Origin: Acidobacteriaceae bacterium
GTDB taxonomy: Bacteria > Acidobacteriota > Terriglobia > Terriglobales > Acidobacteriaceae
Assembly: GCA_030041045.1 (NCBI GenBank)
Contig: JASHOQ010000026.1
Location: 59,180 to 123,179, forward strand
Reading direction: 5' to 3'
Length of the DNA: 64,000 nucleotides
Shown: positions 16,191 to 25,900 of the stretch, in pieces
How positions within the stretch are numbered: position 1 is the first letter of the stretch
Layout: every line of letters starts with the position of its first letter
Notes under the pieces: generated by a model
The model's database searches: none
What the model was told of the DNA's origin: nothing
What the model saw: only the letters and a program-made list of their open reading frames with translations
Translations under genes and position numbers: made by a program

Positions 16191-16967
16191 TTACCGCGCG
16201 GAACTCGGAGTTTCGATTTCTCTTTGCGCGGGCTCCAGCATCGCCTCAATCGCCGCCTTGAGCCGCGCCGTCAGCTCCTCAGTCTGCCGCACCGTCATGC
16301 CTTTGGTGGAGATGGGCTCGCCCACGCGCAGTGCCACTTTGCCGGGATAAAAATGGTGCGTGTGGATGGGCAGCAGTTCGTACACGCCTTCCAGCGCGAT
16401 GGGCACCAGTGGAACCTGCGCGCGAATGGCCAGATACGCCGCGCCGGCAAGAAACGGCTGCAGCTCCCCGTTCGGCGTTCGCCCGCCCTCGGGAAACACA
16501 AACAGCGGCAGGCCCGCGCGCAGAGTGCGCACTCCCGCGCCCAGGCTCGAAAGCGTGGCGTGCGTATTCTCGGTATCGATGGGGATCTGGCCCGAGCGGC
16601 TCAGATACCAGCCGATGAATGCCCATCGCCAAAGTTTCTTCCTCGCCAGGATGCGAAACTGAAAGGGCAGCGCGGCAAACACCACCGGCGTATCCATGTA
16701 TGAGGTGTGATTGGCTGCATACACGGCCACGGGAAACGCGGCGAGCCCTTCCGCGCCCTGCACCGTCACCCGAGCGCCCGCAATCCAAACGCACATGCGC
16801 GCCCACACCTGCGCAATGCGGTGTTGCGTGCGGCCGCTTTTGTCGAAAAATGAAACCAGCAGCGCGAGCGAGCCCAAGACTCCCGTGGTCGTGAACATGG
16901 CCGGGGCCTGCACCAGGTTCGAGCACCAGCGGTGAAACTGCGGAACCGGGTTGGGCCGCCGCCTCAT
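16191..16967 (-). CDS. plsC: 1-acyl-sn-glycerol-3-phosphate acyltransferase
   Basis: A 258-residue PlsC-family enzyme that acylates lysophosphatidic acid to phosphatidic acid at the membrane. The acyltransferase motif I is NHTSYMD (H87 and D92, the HX4D pair) and motif III is FPEGGRTPNG. Motif IV is around VPLVPIALEG. An N-terminal hydrophobic stretch (FTTTGVLGSLALLVSF) is a likely membrane helix. ATG 16967 overlaps the folC stop codon (ATGA), suggesting coupling; ATG 16982 in the same frame is an alternative start five codons upstream. Confidence 0.92.
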   Translation of the reverse strand: MRRRPNPVPQFHRWCSNLVQAPAMFTTTGVLGSLALLVSFFDKSGRTQHRIAQVWARMCVWIAGARVTVQGAEGLAAFPVAVYAANHTSYMDTPVVFAALPFQFRILARKKLWRWAFIGWYLSRSGQIPIDTENTHATLSSLGAGVRTLRAGLPLFVFPEGGRTPNGELQPFLAGAAYLAIRAQVPLVPIALEGVYELLPIHTHHFYPGKVALRVGEPISTKGMTVRQTEELTARLKAAIEAMLEPAQREIETPSSAR

Positions 16968-18322
16968 CCCTGCGCGTTCCATTCTTGTCCGCTCATCCCG
17001 CGCAACAGAATCCCTCGCGCCTCGCCCACAAGATAGACCGAGCCTGAGATCACCGCGGTGCCTCCCGCGGCGCGCTCGGTCGCCATCGCCAGCGCCTGGC
17101 GCACGCTCGCCGCGGTCGTCGCCGGAACTCCGGTCGACTGCGCCGCCGCCAGCAGGTCGTCCATCGCCGCCGCGCGCGCCGCCTGGATCGGCGCCAGAAT
17201 CACCCGGTCAAACAGCGGAAACAGGATCTGCGCCATCTCGCGCACTGGCTTGTCGCGCAGGCAACTGAAAACCACTGCATGGGGCTGACCCTCGCGAAGA
17301 ATCGGGCGCAGACCGGCGCGCAGCGCCCACACGCCCGCCGGGTTGTGCGCCACATCGAGAATCCACTCCACCCCATTCGCCTCGATCCGCTCCAATCGTC
17401 CTGGCCAGCGCGTCTGCTGGATGCCCGCTTCGATCGCCGCCGGCGTTACCGGGAAACCGAAACTGCGATTGAGCTCCACGGCTGTGGCCATGGCCAGCGC
17501 CAGGTTGCGATGCTGGTGCGCGCCCTTAAGCGGCGAGTCCACGGAAATCTCCGCGCCCAGCGCTTCCACAGGGTAGGCCCCCTCGGCGTGGGCCGTCGCC
17601 GGCATATAGGGCACCGCGCTCACCGCGCGCACCTCCAGTTCCGCGGCCACTTCGCCCAGCACCTGGTTCGCCTCCGGATGCTGCGGCAGCGTGATCATCG
17701 TTCCGCCGCGACGCAGGATGCCCGCCTTCTCGCGCGCGATTTCGGCAATGGTCGACCCCAGCCACTCCATGTGATCGAGCGAGATGTCGGTGACGACGGA
17801 AAGCAGCGGATCGACCACGTTGGTCGCATCCAGCCGCCCTCCCATCCCCACTTCCAGCACCGCAATCTCGGCGCGCTCTGCGGCGAAATGCAGAAACGCC
17901 TGCGCGGTGAGAATCTCAAAATAGCTGGGAAACTGCGGCAGCCGGCCTTGTTCGACGAGCCGATGCGCCCCGTCCAGAACCTGGAAAAAACTGCGGGCAA
18001 ACGCGTCGTCGTCAATCTCGGCCCCCTGAGAGCGTGCTTCGCCCATGCGCATGCGCTCGTTGGCCCGCTCCAGGTGCGGCGAGGTATAAAGCCCGGTACG
18101 CAATCCCGCGCTTTGCAGAATCGAAGCCAGCGTGGCCGCCGTCGACCCTTTTCCGTTGGTGCCGGCAATCAACACGGAAGGGAACTGCTTCTGCGGATTG
18201 CCCAGCGCAGCGAGCAGGATGCGGATCTCCTCCAGCGAAAATTTGTGCCGCGGATGCCCGGCGCGCGTGTACAGCTCCGGCGTCATGGCGTTCAATTGTT
18301 CAATGGCCGCCGTGTAGGACAT
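16964..18322 (-). CDS. folC: Folylpolyglutamate synthase / dihydrofolate synthase
   Basis: A 452-residue FolC of the Mur ligase superfamily. It adds L-glutamate to dihydropteroate and to folates in an ATP-dependent reaction. The P-loop is GTNGKGST (54-61). YTSPHLERANERM and the Mur-type central segment TDISLDHMEWLG (with metal-binding His) are clear. The C-terminal domain has WILDVAHNPAG. ATG 18322 (MSYTAAIEQLN) fits the family start; no good Shine-Dalgarno is visible. A TATACT hexamer lies only about 10 bp upstream, so the message may be leaderless. Confidence 0.95.
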   Translation of the reverse strand: MSYTAAIEQLNAMTPELYTRAGHPRHKFSLEEIRILLAALGNPQKQFPSVLIAGTNGKGSTAATLASILQSAGLRTGLYTSPHLERANERMRMGEARSQGAEIDDDAFARSFFQVLDGAHRLVEQGRLPQFPSYFEILTAQAFLHFAAERAEIAVLEVGMGGRLDATNVVDPLLSVVTDISLDHMEWLGSTIAEIAREKAGILRRGGTMITLPQHPEANQVLGEVAAELEVRAVSAVPYMPATAHAEGAYPVEALGAEISVDSPLKGAHQHRNLALAMATAVELNRSFGFPVTPAAIEAGIQQTRWPGRLERIEANGVEWILDVAHNPAGVWALRAGLRPILREGQPHAVVFSCLRDKPVREMAQILFPLFDRVILAPIQAARAAAMDDLLAAAQSTGVPATTAASVRQALAMATERAAGGTAVISGSVYLVGEARGILLRGMSGQEWNAQG

Positions 18323-18421
18323 GGAATTATCAGTATAAAATCCGCCCAGCCTACGTTCGTGCGGCCTCGGTTGCTCTGCGCTGTCTTTCACCCTTCGGGG
18401 AGATCTGCGCGCAAATGCGGC

Positions 18422-19246
18422 TCAGTTCGCCCCCGGCCGCTCCACTTGGTCCACCACCAGCGCCTCGACCGGCCCGTGCGTCGCTTCCAGGCGCAGTCCC
18501 AGCTGCTGCGCCAGGGCCGTGAACAGCGGCGGGGCCTGCGCGTCGGCCGGCGCCACGGGAACCTCGCCGCCGAACTGCGTCTCGTCCGGCGCCCACTCGA
18601 GATCGAAGTCAAACCGTCCCGCGAGCCCCGTCTCATCCACCACTGGGCGGTCCAGCATGGCGCGCTGCAGCATGCTGACAAAATCCGCCATGGTCGCGTT
18701 GCGCGCCGGCAAATGCATGTGGTCCGGATACACGGTGCTGATCAGCGCCGGCGGATCAGCCGACGTGCTCGGCTTCAGCCCCGGCCCGTCGCCATGGCCG
18801 TACTTTGGTCCGTCTTTCGCTATCTTCAATGCGTAAATGGAAAACTCCTTCGCTTCGCGATGAAAGTTAAGCTTGAACCGGTCAGCCAGCAGGTTGCGCA
18901 GCATGGCCATCTGTTCATCGTGGCTGGGCCGCGTCGCACCCGGCGTTGCGGCAAGAATGTCGTAGTGATCGGAGTCCATCCAATCGGGTCCGCCGGAAAT
19001 CTCACGCGGATTCAGATCGTAAGCCGCCGCGATCAGCAGCTTCACCGTGTAGTTTTTCGCCACAAACCGGTCCGCGCCCTGCATCACGATATAGCGGCCC
19101 TTGCTCGCATCTGGGTCCACCGGCTTGATGGTGGCCACTTCAAACGCGGGCGCGCCGGCCGATTGCGCCCCTGCCTGCGGAATTGCCCAGGATGAGACCA
19201 ACAGCGCGGCAACTGCGAATCGTCTCACTATTTCGTCCGTCAGCAC
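18422..19246 (-). CDS. TIGR03435-family exported protein
   Basis: A 274-residue exported protein. It has a signal peptide (VRRFAVAALLVSSWAIPQAGAQS) and the hallmark TIGR03435 pattern FEVATIKP, YTVKLLIAAAYDL, ISGGPDWMDSDHYDI, LLADRFKLNFHREAKEFSIYAL and VDETGLAGRFDFDLEW. This family is greatly expanded in soil acidobacteria and has no assigned function. It probably starts at GTG 19246, which overlaps the stop codon of the upstream membrane-protein gene by 7 nt (GTGCTGA); GTG 19228 is an alternative. The family is one of the better taxonomic hints in the window. Confidence 0.9.
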   Translation of the reverse strand: MLTDEIVRRFAVAALLVSSWAIPQAGAQSAGAPAFEVATIKPVDPDASKGRYIVMQGADRFVAKNYTVKLLIAAAYDLNPREISGGPDWMDSDHYDILAATPGATRPSHDEQMAMLRNLLADRFKLNFHREAKEFSIYALKIAKDGPKYGHGDGPGLKPSTSADPPALISTVYPDHMHLPARNATMADFVSMLQRAMLDRPVVDETGLAGRFDFDLEWAPDETQFGGEVPVAPADAQAPPLFTALAQQLGLRLEATHGPVEALVVDQVERPGAN

Positions 19247-19473
19247 GGGTCTTCCGATTTGCGCCGTCGCGAGAGAACGCCCGCAATGAGCCCAAGCGCA
19301 CCCAGTGCCGCCATCATCGCCACCGTAATCCATACCTGCACTTCGAGGAGATTTCTGAAGCGTGCGCTCCCATGCAGGGTCTCGTATTCTTCCACCATGA
19401 GAATCGCGGAAAGGACCAGCGCACCCGCTACAAAAACGAGTGCTGCCTTCCTGGTCGGCGCGGGTCTCACCAT
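19240..19473 (-). CDS. Small two-helix membrane protein
   Basis: A 77-residue protein with two transmembrane segments (AALVFVAGALVLSAILMV and VWITVAMMAALGALGLIAGVL) and a basic C-terminal RRRK tail. The loop between them carries EEYETLHGSARFRNLLE. It overlaps the start of the TIGR03435 gene, so the two are probably co-transcribed. No family was recognised. Confidence 0.65.
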   Translation of the reverse strand: MVRPAPTRKAALVFVAGALVLSAILMVEEYETLHGSARFRNLLEVQVWITVAMMAALGALGLIAGVLSRRRKSEDPC

Positions 19474-19500
19474 GAAGGAATTCTAGCAGCGGCTCAAATT

Positions 19501-20313
19501 TTAGTCGCGCAGCAGCAGCTCCAGCGCCGCGCGAGCATTTTGCAGGCACTCGCGTGCCTCATCTTCTGAGAGCAGTCCCTGGTGCACGGCTTTCTTGCCC
19601 GCATCGTTTACCTTGTTGGCGAGGCGCGGAAAATCGGGATCGATCCCTGTTAAATGCAGGTTGTTGTTCACCTCGTGCAGCAGGTTTCCTAGCGTCGCCG
19701 CATTCCGGTAGCGTGTGTGCACCAGCCGCGCCAGCCCTGCCGGCAGCCGCTGCTTCACGGCTTCTTCCAGCACTGAGCGGCACATCACCGCGCAGGCCGT
19801 AAACAGCCCCAGGAAATAGCAGCGCGTGGCCTCATCCAGATAACGGTCCGCTTCCTCCGAGCAGGGCGTCGCCACCACGCACTCACGCAGGTGCGTCGCC
19901 CGCAGCACTGCCGGCTCAATCAGCTCCAGTTGCTCCTTGGCAAAGGCAGCTCGCAGCAGGTCGTTCTGCTGTCCGTCCAGCGCCCGCTGAATCTCCTGCC
20001 ACGCCGGCGCCTCGCCCGCCTTCGATTCATGCTGCAGCCGCGTCAATTGCGTCAGCCGCTGCCGCGCATGATGAATAAAGCCCTGCCGCATCTCCAGGCC
20101 AAGATTCTTCCAGCCTGCCACAAAGCGGCCGGGATCCTGCCTGTAGCGCGCCCACAGCTCTTCGTAGAGCACCACGGGAAGCACGGAACGCAGCTCGGCA
20201 AACCGGCCCGTCCGCGCCAGCTCCGCAATTGCTTCGCAGAATTCACGACCCGGCGCGTCTTCAGCCGACATCTGCTCCAGCAGGCTTTCCAGCCGTGCAA
20301 TATCGATCGGCAT
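19501..20313 (-). CDS. DUF4145-like helical protein
   Basis: A 270-residue soluble helical protein. The segment YLDEATRCYFLGLFTACAVMCRSVLEEAVKQ matches the conserved core of DUF4145-type domains, which are found in defence and nuclease-linked proteins as well as alone. The N-terminal half (LESLLEQM..ELARTGRFAELRSVLPVVLYEELWARY) is helical and unassigned. It is the last leftward gene before the gap upstream of dnaN. Its function is unknown. Confidence 0.7.
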   Translation of the reverse strand: MPIDIARLESLLEQMSAEDAPGREFCEAIAELARTGRFAELRSVLPVVLYEELWARYRQDPGRFVAGWKNLGLEMRQGFIHHARQRLTQLTRLQHESKAGEAPAWQEIQRALDGQQNDLLRAAFAKEQLELIEPAVLRATHLRECVVATPCSEEADRYLDEATRCYFLGLFTACAVMCRSVLEEAVKQRLPAGLARLVHTRYRNAATLGNLLHEVNNNLHLTGIDPDFPRLANKVNDAGKKAVHQGLLSEDEARECLQNARAALELLLRD

Positions 20314-21125
20314 CGCGCCAAGGTCCCCTATCCAGTGCCCCCTTCAAGTCTAGAAAGAATGCACGACCACTGCCTGTCCCACATTCCCCTCGCCGCACCG
20401 CTGGTACTGGATTGGGAAGCCTCCTTCGGCCGCTTCCCGCCGCAAACCGAGCTGAATGCCACCCTCCAAACACCTGCCGCGCAGCCAATCAGAATTGCAC
20501 TGTCGCCCGCACGCTGTGGATTTACCCTCCGCTGCAACCTCAACATGCACAAGCACCCCGGCGCGCAGTGCACACAATCCACCGTGTATCCACACCCCTT
20601 TTTCTCTCCCCTGTGCGAGCCGTGGGAAACACAGCATGACAACCGCACGCCCCACCGCTTTTTCCCCAATCTCCGCGAATCCACTCCCCCGATTTAGAAA
20701 TCCCATCCACACGCAAACACATTGGCCTCCCAACCACTTCTCCCGTATTCCTACTTTTCCTCGCGCCCTACGGGGACTACTGTCCTTTAAGAAAGGTAAT
20801 TTCATTCAGAACAGATCGTCGCTCTCGATCGCGGCAAACTTTGTGCTGCCCGAGGCCCGGACTCATAAACCAGCGTTGTCAGCCCCGCCATCTGCCTGGG
20901 AGCCGCCGGCTAATTCCGCATAAAATTCCGCATTCCCCCCATGTTTTCCACCTTTCACAGAGCAAAGAGATGAATACAATCAAAGGGAACAGACTCAGCC
21001 GCTTCCGCTCGCCGTCAAAGTGGTAGAGTGAGGCCGAGAGCGGAGAGCAGGCTTCCGGAGCGAGGGGTGGGCGTATGCCGTTGGTTGAAGCCGAAGTGGA
21101 GAAGCCGGCTGCGCAGGGGGCAGCA
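20314..21125. other. Candidate replication origin upstream of dnaN
   Basis: Over 800 bp without a convincing gene. DnaA-box-like 9-mers cluster between 20515 and 20711: TGTGGATTT (20515-20523, 7/9 on the opposite strand), GTATCCACA (20586-20594, 8/9 to TTATCCACA), CCATCCACA (20703-20711, 7/9), and weaker AATCCAC cores around 20577 and 20678. Transcription diverges here: ten leftward genes lie to the left and dnaN to the right. parAB, rsmG and parS-like sites lie within 8 kb. dnaA itself is not in the window. Confidence 0.45.
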
Positions 21126-22247
21126 ATGGAGATCACCGTAAGCCGACAGGATCTGGTGAGAGAACTCACAGCCACGCAAAGCGTGGTCGAACGCAAAACC
21201 ACTATCCCGATTCTCTCCAACTTTCTCCTTGAAGCCGAGGGCGAGCGCCTCGCCATCACCGCTACCGATCTTGACCAGGCCATTCGCACCAGCGCTTCCG
21301 TCAAGGTGAAGAAGCCCGGCTCTTGCACCATTCCTGCGCGCAAGCTTTACGACTACATCAAGCTGCTGCCTGATGGCGAAATCTCCATCAAGCTCCTTGA
21401 AAACCACTGGGTACAGATTCGCAGCGGCCGCTCCAATACCAAGATGGTCGGCATGGCCCGCGCCAACTTCCCCCAGATCCCTGAGTTTCCCTCCGTCGCC
21501 GTCACCAGCATCTCCTCCGCCGCGCTGCGCACGCTCATCGCGCGCACCATCTTTGCCATCTCCAATGAGGAGTCGCGTTATACGCTCAACGGCGCCCTGC
21601 TCATCCTCAAGGCGGAATCGCTGGCCATGGTCGCCACTGACGGCCATCGCCTCTCCTTCGTCGAGAAACCCAATGAAGTCCTTGACGGCATGAGCGGCGA
21701 GAAGCGCGTCCTCGTTCCCCGCAAGGCTCTGCAGGAGCTGCAGCAGTTGCTCACCAACACCGATGCCGAAAAGATCGAATTCGCCGACGACGAGCACACG
21801 CTCTTCTTCCGCGTCGGCCATCGCACCTTGAGCACGCGCAAGCTCACCGGCCAGTTCCCGAATTTTGAAGCCGTCATGCCCCGCGACAACACCAAGTTCG
21901 CCGTGGTCCGCTCGAGTGAATTGTCCGCCGCCATCCAGCGCGTGGCCCAGTTTGCCGATGAGCGCTCCGGCGCCATCCGCCTGCGTCTCGAATCGAACGA
22001 GCTCAAAATCAGCGCCAACTCCACTGAATCGGGCGAGAGCGAAGACACCATCGACACGCCGTACTCCGCCGAGCCCCTCGTGGTCGGCTTCAACTCGGTT
22101 TACATCCTCGATTTTCTGAAGGCCTTGAACAACGAGGGGGAAGTGCGCCTCGAGTTCAAGGACTCCCAGTCTGCCGGCCAGATGCGCCCCGAGGATCCCG
22201 ATGCCGAGTACAAGTACCGCTACGTTCTCATGCCCATGCGCATTTGA
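21126..22247 (+). CDS. dnaN: DNA polymerase III subunit beta (sliding clamp)
   Basis: The 373-residue beta clamp is a ring-shaped dimer that tethers the replicative polymerase to DNA. It begins MEITVSRQDLVRELTATQSVVERKTTIPILSNFLLEA, the usual clamp N-terminus. Three repeated clamp domains follow, with YTLNGALLILK and VATDGHRLSF, and the C-terminus YKYRYVLMPMRI, where partner proteins bind. I chose ATG 21126, which matches the family start; ATG 21075 in the same frame would add 17 residues. A strong hairpin terminator follows. The upstream gap is a candidate origin. Confidence 0.96.
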   Translation: MEITVSRQDLVRELTATQSVVERKTTIPILSNFLLEAEGERLAITATDLDQAIRTSASVKVKKPGSCTIPARKLYDYIKLLPDGEISIKLLENHWVQIRSGRSNTKMVGMARANFPQIPEFPSVAVTSISSAALRTLIARTIFAISNEESRYTLNGALLILKAESLAMVATDGHRLSFVEKPNEVLDGMSGEKRVLVPRKALQELQQLLTNTDAEKIEFADDEHTLFFRVGHRTLSTRKLTGQFPNFEAVMPRDNTKFAVVRSSELSAAIQRVAQFADERSGAIRLRLESNELKISANSTESGESEDTIDTPYSAEPLVVGFNSVYILDFLKALNNEGEVRLEFKDSQSAGQMRPEDPDAEYKYRYVLMPMRI

Positions 22248-22286
22248 CCCTCCCTCGGGACCCCACCTTAGACCCAGGGCTGCTCT

Positions 22287-22313
22287 GGAACCCCGGCCAT
22301 GTGCCGGGGTTCC
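22287..22313 (+). terminator. Hairpin terminator after dnaN
   Basis: GGAACCCCGGC and GCCGGGGTTCC form a perfect 11 bp stem with a 5 nt loop, 40 bp after the dnaN stop. The T-run after it is short. Confidence 0.7.
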
Positions 22314-22944
22314 TTATGGGCAACCGACGACTTTCAGTGACGAGCGCGCGAAATCCTCAATTTTGGAATTTGCGGCCATCCATCCACGAAAGTATGCGGC
22401 CGATCCCATTTAACGCCGTCTTCAGCCCAGACGCCCGTTACGCCTCTGCACGCATTGCCTGCATACTTCTGTGACGGGCGACAAAAGGTTCGGATTCTCT
22501 TCGCTTTTTGTTCTCTCCTGAGGGGCGTCCGCGAAGGCAAATGCATTTCGTCCCCGAAAAACAGCCGTTGGCCACAGTCAAGTACCAACTCGTCCCAATT
22601 TTTCCCTTTACATTGCGATGAAAGCCGCAGCATACTCATTCCAACAAGTGGAGGATCGCATTCCGGCGATCTGGCTGCGTCCTTACGTGTTCCTGCCGCA
22701 TTGACCCCAGCTTCAAAGGGGACTGCCGGTAAAAGCAGGCTCTGAAGGCCGGTCTTTCCCTTACGCATTCCGGCCTTGAGGATCAAGCCGTCACGGAAGG
22801 CATGTAAGCGTTATCGAAGCTCCGCACTCCCAGCCTTTCTATGCACTACGGCTGGAGCAAGACCAATTGAACCACTTCCGTCCTATTGTGGCCCGTCCTT
22901 TTGGGGGCGAGTACCACGGGCCTATTCCAATTCTGGAGGCATTT
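22314..22944. other. Intergenic region upstream of the first TonB receptor gene
   Basis: About 630 bp with no convincing gene on either strand. AAGGCCGG (about 22744) and CCGGCCTT (about 22770) form a possible hairpin. No riboswitch or clear promoter was recognised. The only strong signal is the TGGAGG ribosome-binding site at 22934-22939. Confidence 0.4.
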
Positions 22945-25900
22945 ATGCGACGTGAACGGCTGGGCATCTCCCTCCTTCTCTTCGTCACGGCGGCGTTTCT
23001 CTCCCTGGGCGGCACCGCGTTCTCCCAGGTCACCACGGCTGCCATCCACGGCACCGTCACGGATGCGTCGGGCGCCGTCGTCCCGGGTGCGCGTGTCATG
23101 GCATCGAATACCGCCACAGGCATCTCCACGGCTGCCACGACCGATAAGAGCGGGTACTACATCATCCCGCAGCTCCAGGTCGGCGGTCCCTATACGGTGA
23201 CCATCTCCGCTACCGGCTTCCAGAGCTTCTCCACCTCCGGCATTACCCTCAACGCCAACGCCAATCGCGAGGTGAGTGCCGGGCTCAAGATCGGCACGGA
23301 AGCAACCACCGTCCAGGTCATCGCAAATACGGTGCAGGTGGAAACCTCGAACACGCAGTTGGAGCAGGTGGCAACCGCCTCACAGCTTGAGGCTCTGCCC
23401 CTCGCGGGGCGCGATCCTGTGGGCATGCAGAAGCTCGCGCCCGGCGTGATGGAATCCTCCGATCGCGACGGCACCTTCGCCAGCAACGGCAGCGAAGATG
23501 AGCAGAACAATTATCTGCTGGATGGCGCCGATATCAACGACAGCGCGCTGCAGGACGAAGGATTCGTGATCAACCCGGACGCGCTGCAAGAGGTGAACAT
23601 CGTCGAGAGCACCATGAATCCCGAGTTCTCGCGCAACTCCGGCGCAGTGGTGAACGAGGTCGTCAAATCGGGCACCAACCAGATCCACGGCAGCGGCTTT
23701 GAGTTCTACCGCGATACCTTCCTCGATGCCATCCCCGATTTTTCAATCTACCAGCCGGTTTACCATCAGAACCTGTTTGGCGGCACGCTCGGCTTCCCCA
23801 TCGTCAAGAACAGGCTGTTCGGCTTCGTGGCCTACCAGGGCATGCGCAACCGCACAGCGCAGACGGAAAATCAAGCCACATTCTCGCCCGACCAGTTCAC
23901 CGGCAACTTTACCAACGATACCAATTGGGGCATGGGCTTCGCGCCCAACAGCGCCGGTCTGACCAGTAATCCTATTCCGTTCGCATTCGGAAGCTGCACA
24001 GCCGGCGAAGCCTGGAACGCATGCTTTCCTGTGGGCGAGTCGGGAACAGCCTCCGTCAACATCCCGACCTCGCAATGGAATTCGATCGCCTCGGCTCTGA
24101 TCACGAAGTATGTTCCCCAGGGGAATACCAATGGCGACACCTATTATGACTTCAACGCGCTGAATACGGAGAAGCAGGACCAGGGCGTTCTGCGGGCAGA
24201 CTATACCGCGACTGCGAACGATAAGTTCTGGGGGTCCGGCATGTTCCAGGCCGAACCCTCCTATAACGAACTTGCCTTCGGCGGCGGCAGTTTCCCGGGT
24301 TTTGCCCAGATCGCCGACTCGCATTTCAAGATCTTCAGCGGCGACTGGACGCACGCTTTCAATGCAAACCTGCTAAACGACCTCCACGGCGGCTATTATC
24401 GGCTCAATTTTCCCGCCGTGATTCCCGCGCAGTCGGTTCAGCCCAGCAGCCTTGGATTCAACATTGCGCCAGAGTTACCGCTTGGCGCCGGCGTTCCCTA
24501 TATCGGGATCGGGGGACTCTTTAGCCTGGGGTTCAGCTTCGAAGGTCCGCAGCCCCGCACGGACACGAACCTGACCTATGCCGACAGCTTCACGGTGGTG
24601 CGCGGCAACCATAACCTCAAGCTCGGGGCTTCGTTCGAGCAGTTCCGCGTCCACAATCCCTTCGGGTATTTGAACAATGGTGACTTCTCGTTTTACGGCG
24701 GATTAGCCGGCGGGGGCGAATACTCCTCCGGCGATCCCGCGATCGACTTTGTGCTGGGTATTCCCGATACCTACGCTCAAACCAACGACGGCTTTATCGA
24801 TGCCGTAGCCAATGAGATCTACGCCTACGGGCAGGATAACTGGAAAGTTGGCTCGGATTTGACCTTAAACTTCGGTGTTGCGTGGGACGTGGAGCAGCCA
24901 TTCCAGAACCGGCAGTACAACGGCTACGGCATTATCTGCTATTCCGTCTCCAGTGCCACGTCGAAGGTTTATACGGGCGGGCCGCCGGGGCTGTTCTGGA
25001 ACGGCGATCCCAGCTGCAACCAGGCCGGCGGGGTTCCCACGCGCTTCGACCATTTCGGACCCAGGGTTGGTTTCGCGTGGTCACCGAGCAACGGCCCGTC
25101 CGCGCTTCTTGGTCAGCCGGGCAGCCATAGTTTCTCCGTGCGCGGCGGCTTCGGCGTCTATTACAACCGCGACCAGGAAGAACAGTCCCTGCAGAATCTG
25201 GTCGATCCACCGGCTCTGCTGGAGTCCCACGGAGCGGCCGATTTCGTCGCCGCAGAGGGCGCACCCGTTCCCTACGGCTCACCCGGCTTTGCCAATCCCT
25301 TTGCCGATGTAGCCGGCTACGGCTCGGAATCGAACCTTTATCCCTATAGTCCGCCCAAGCCGGGCGGCTCTGTGAACTGGGACTACTACAGTGAACTCGA
25401 GCTGTCGGCGTTTTCGAACGGCTACAACGTCCCCTACGCGTATAACTTCAATCTCAACATTCAGCGCGCGCTGCCGGGCGCCATGGTGATGCAGATTGGC
25501 TATGTGGGATCGATCGGACACCGCCTGCCCACCTGGTTCGAAGGCGATCCCATCACCGCAGCGGGCCATACCGCCTGCCTCGCCAACCCGACCTGCGTGC
25601 AGTACATCAGCGCGATTCACCTGCTCTTTCCGCAGTACACGGCACAGCCGGCCGCTGCGCCGAGTGGCGCTCCCTGGTACATGTCGGTCGCCAACCAGAA
25701 CAGCGAAGGCGCATCGAACTACAACTCCTTGCAGGCCAGTGTGGTCAAGTCGCCCACGCATGGACTGCAGTTCACGCTGGCCTATACCTATGCCCATGCT
25801 CTCGACAACACCTCGGGATACGAGGATGCAACGGGCGGAGATTCCGGTTACGGGAACGGCGGTCGCGTGTACAACTACGTGCCCGGTTTCCAGTACCTCA

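Noticed and set aside
17279..19195. A 638-codon plus-strand frame across folC and the TIGR03435 gene
   Set aside because: Arg/His-rich translation spanning two well-identified minus-strand genes; typical shadow frame.
22334..22786. A 150-codon minus-strand frame in the gap after dnaN
   Set aside because: No domain, no ribosome-binding site, composition unlike neighbouring genes.
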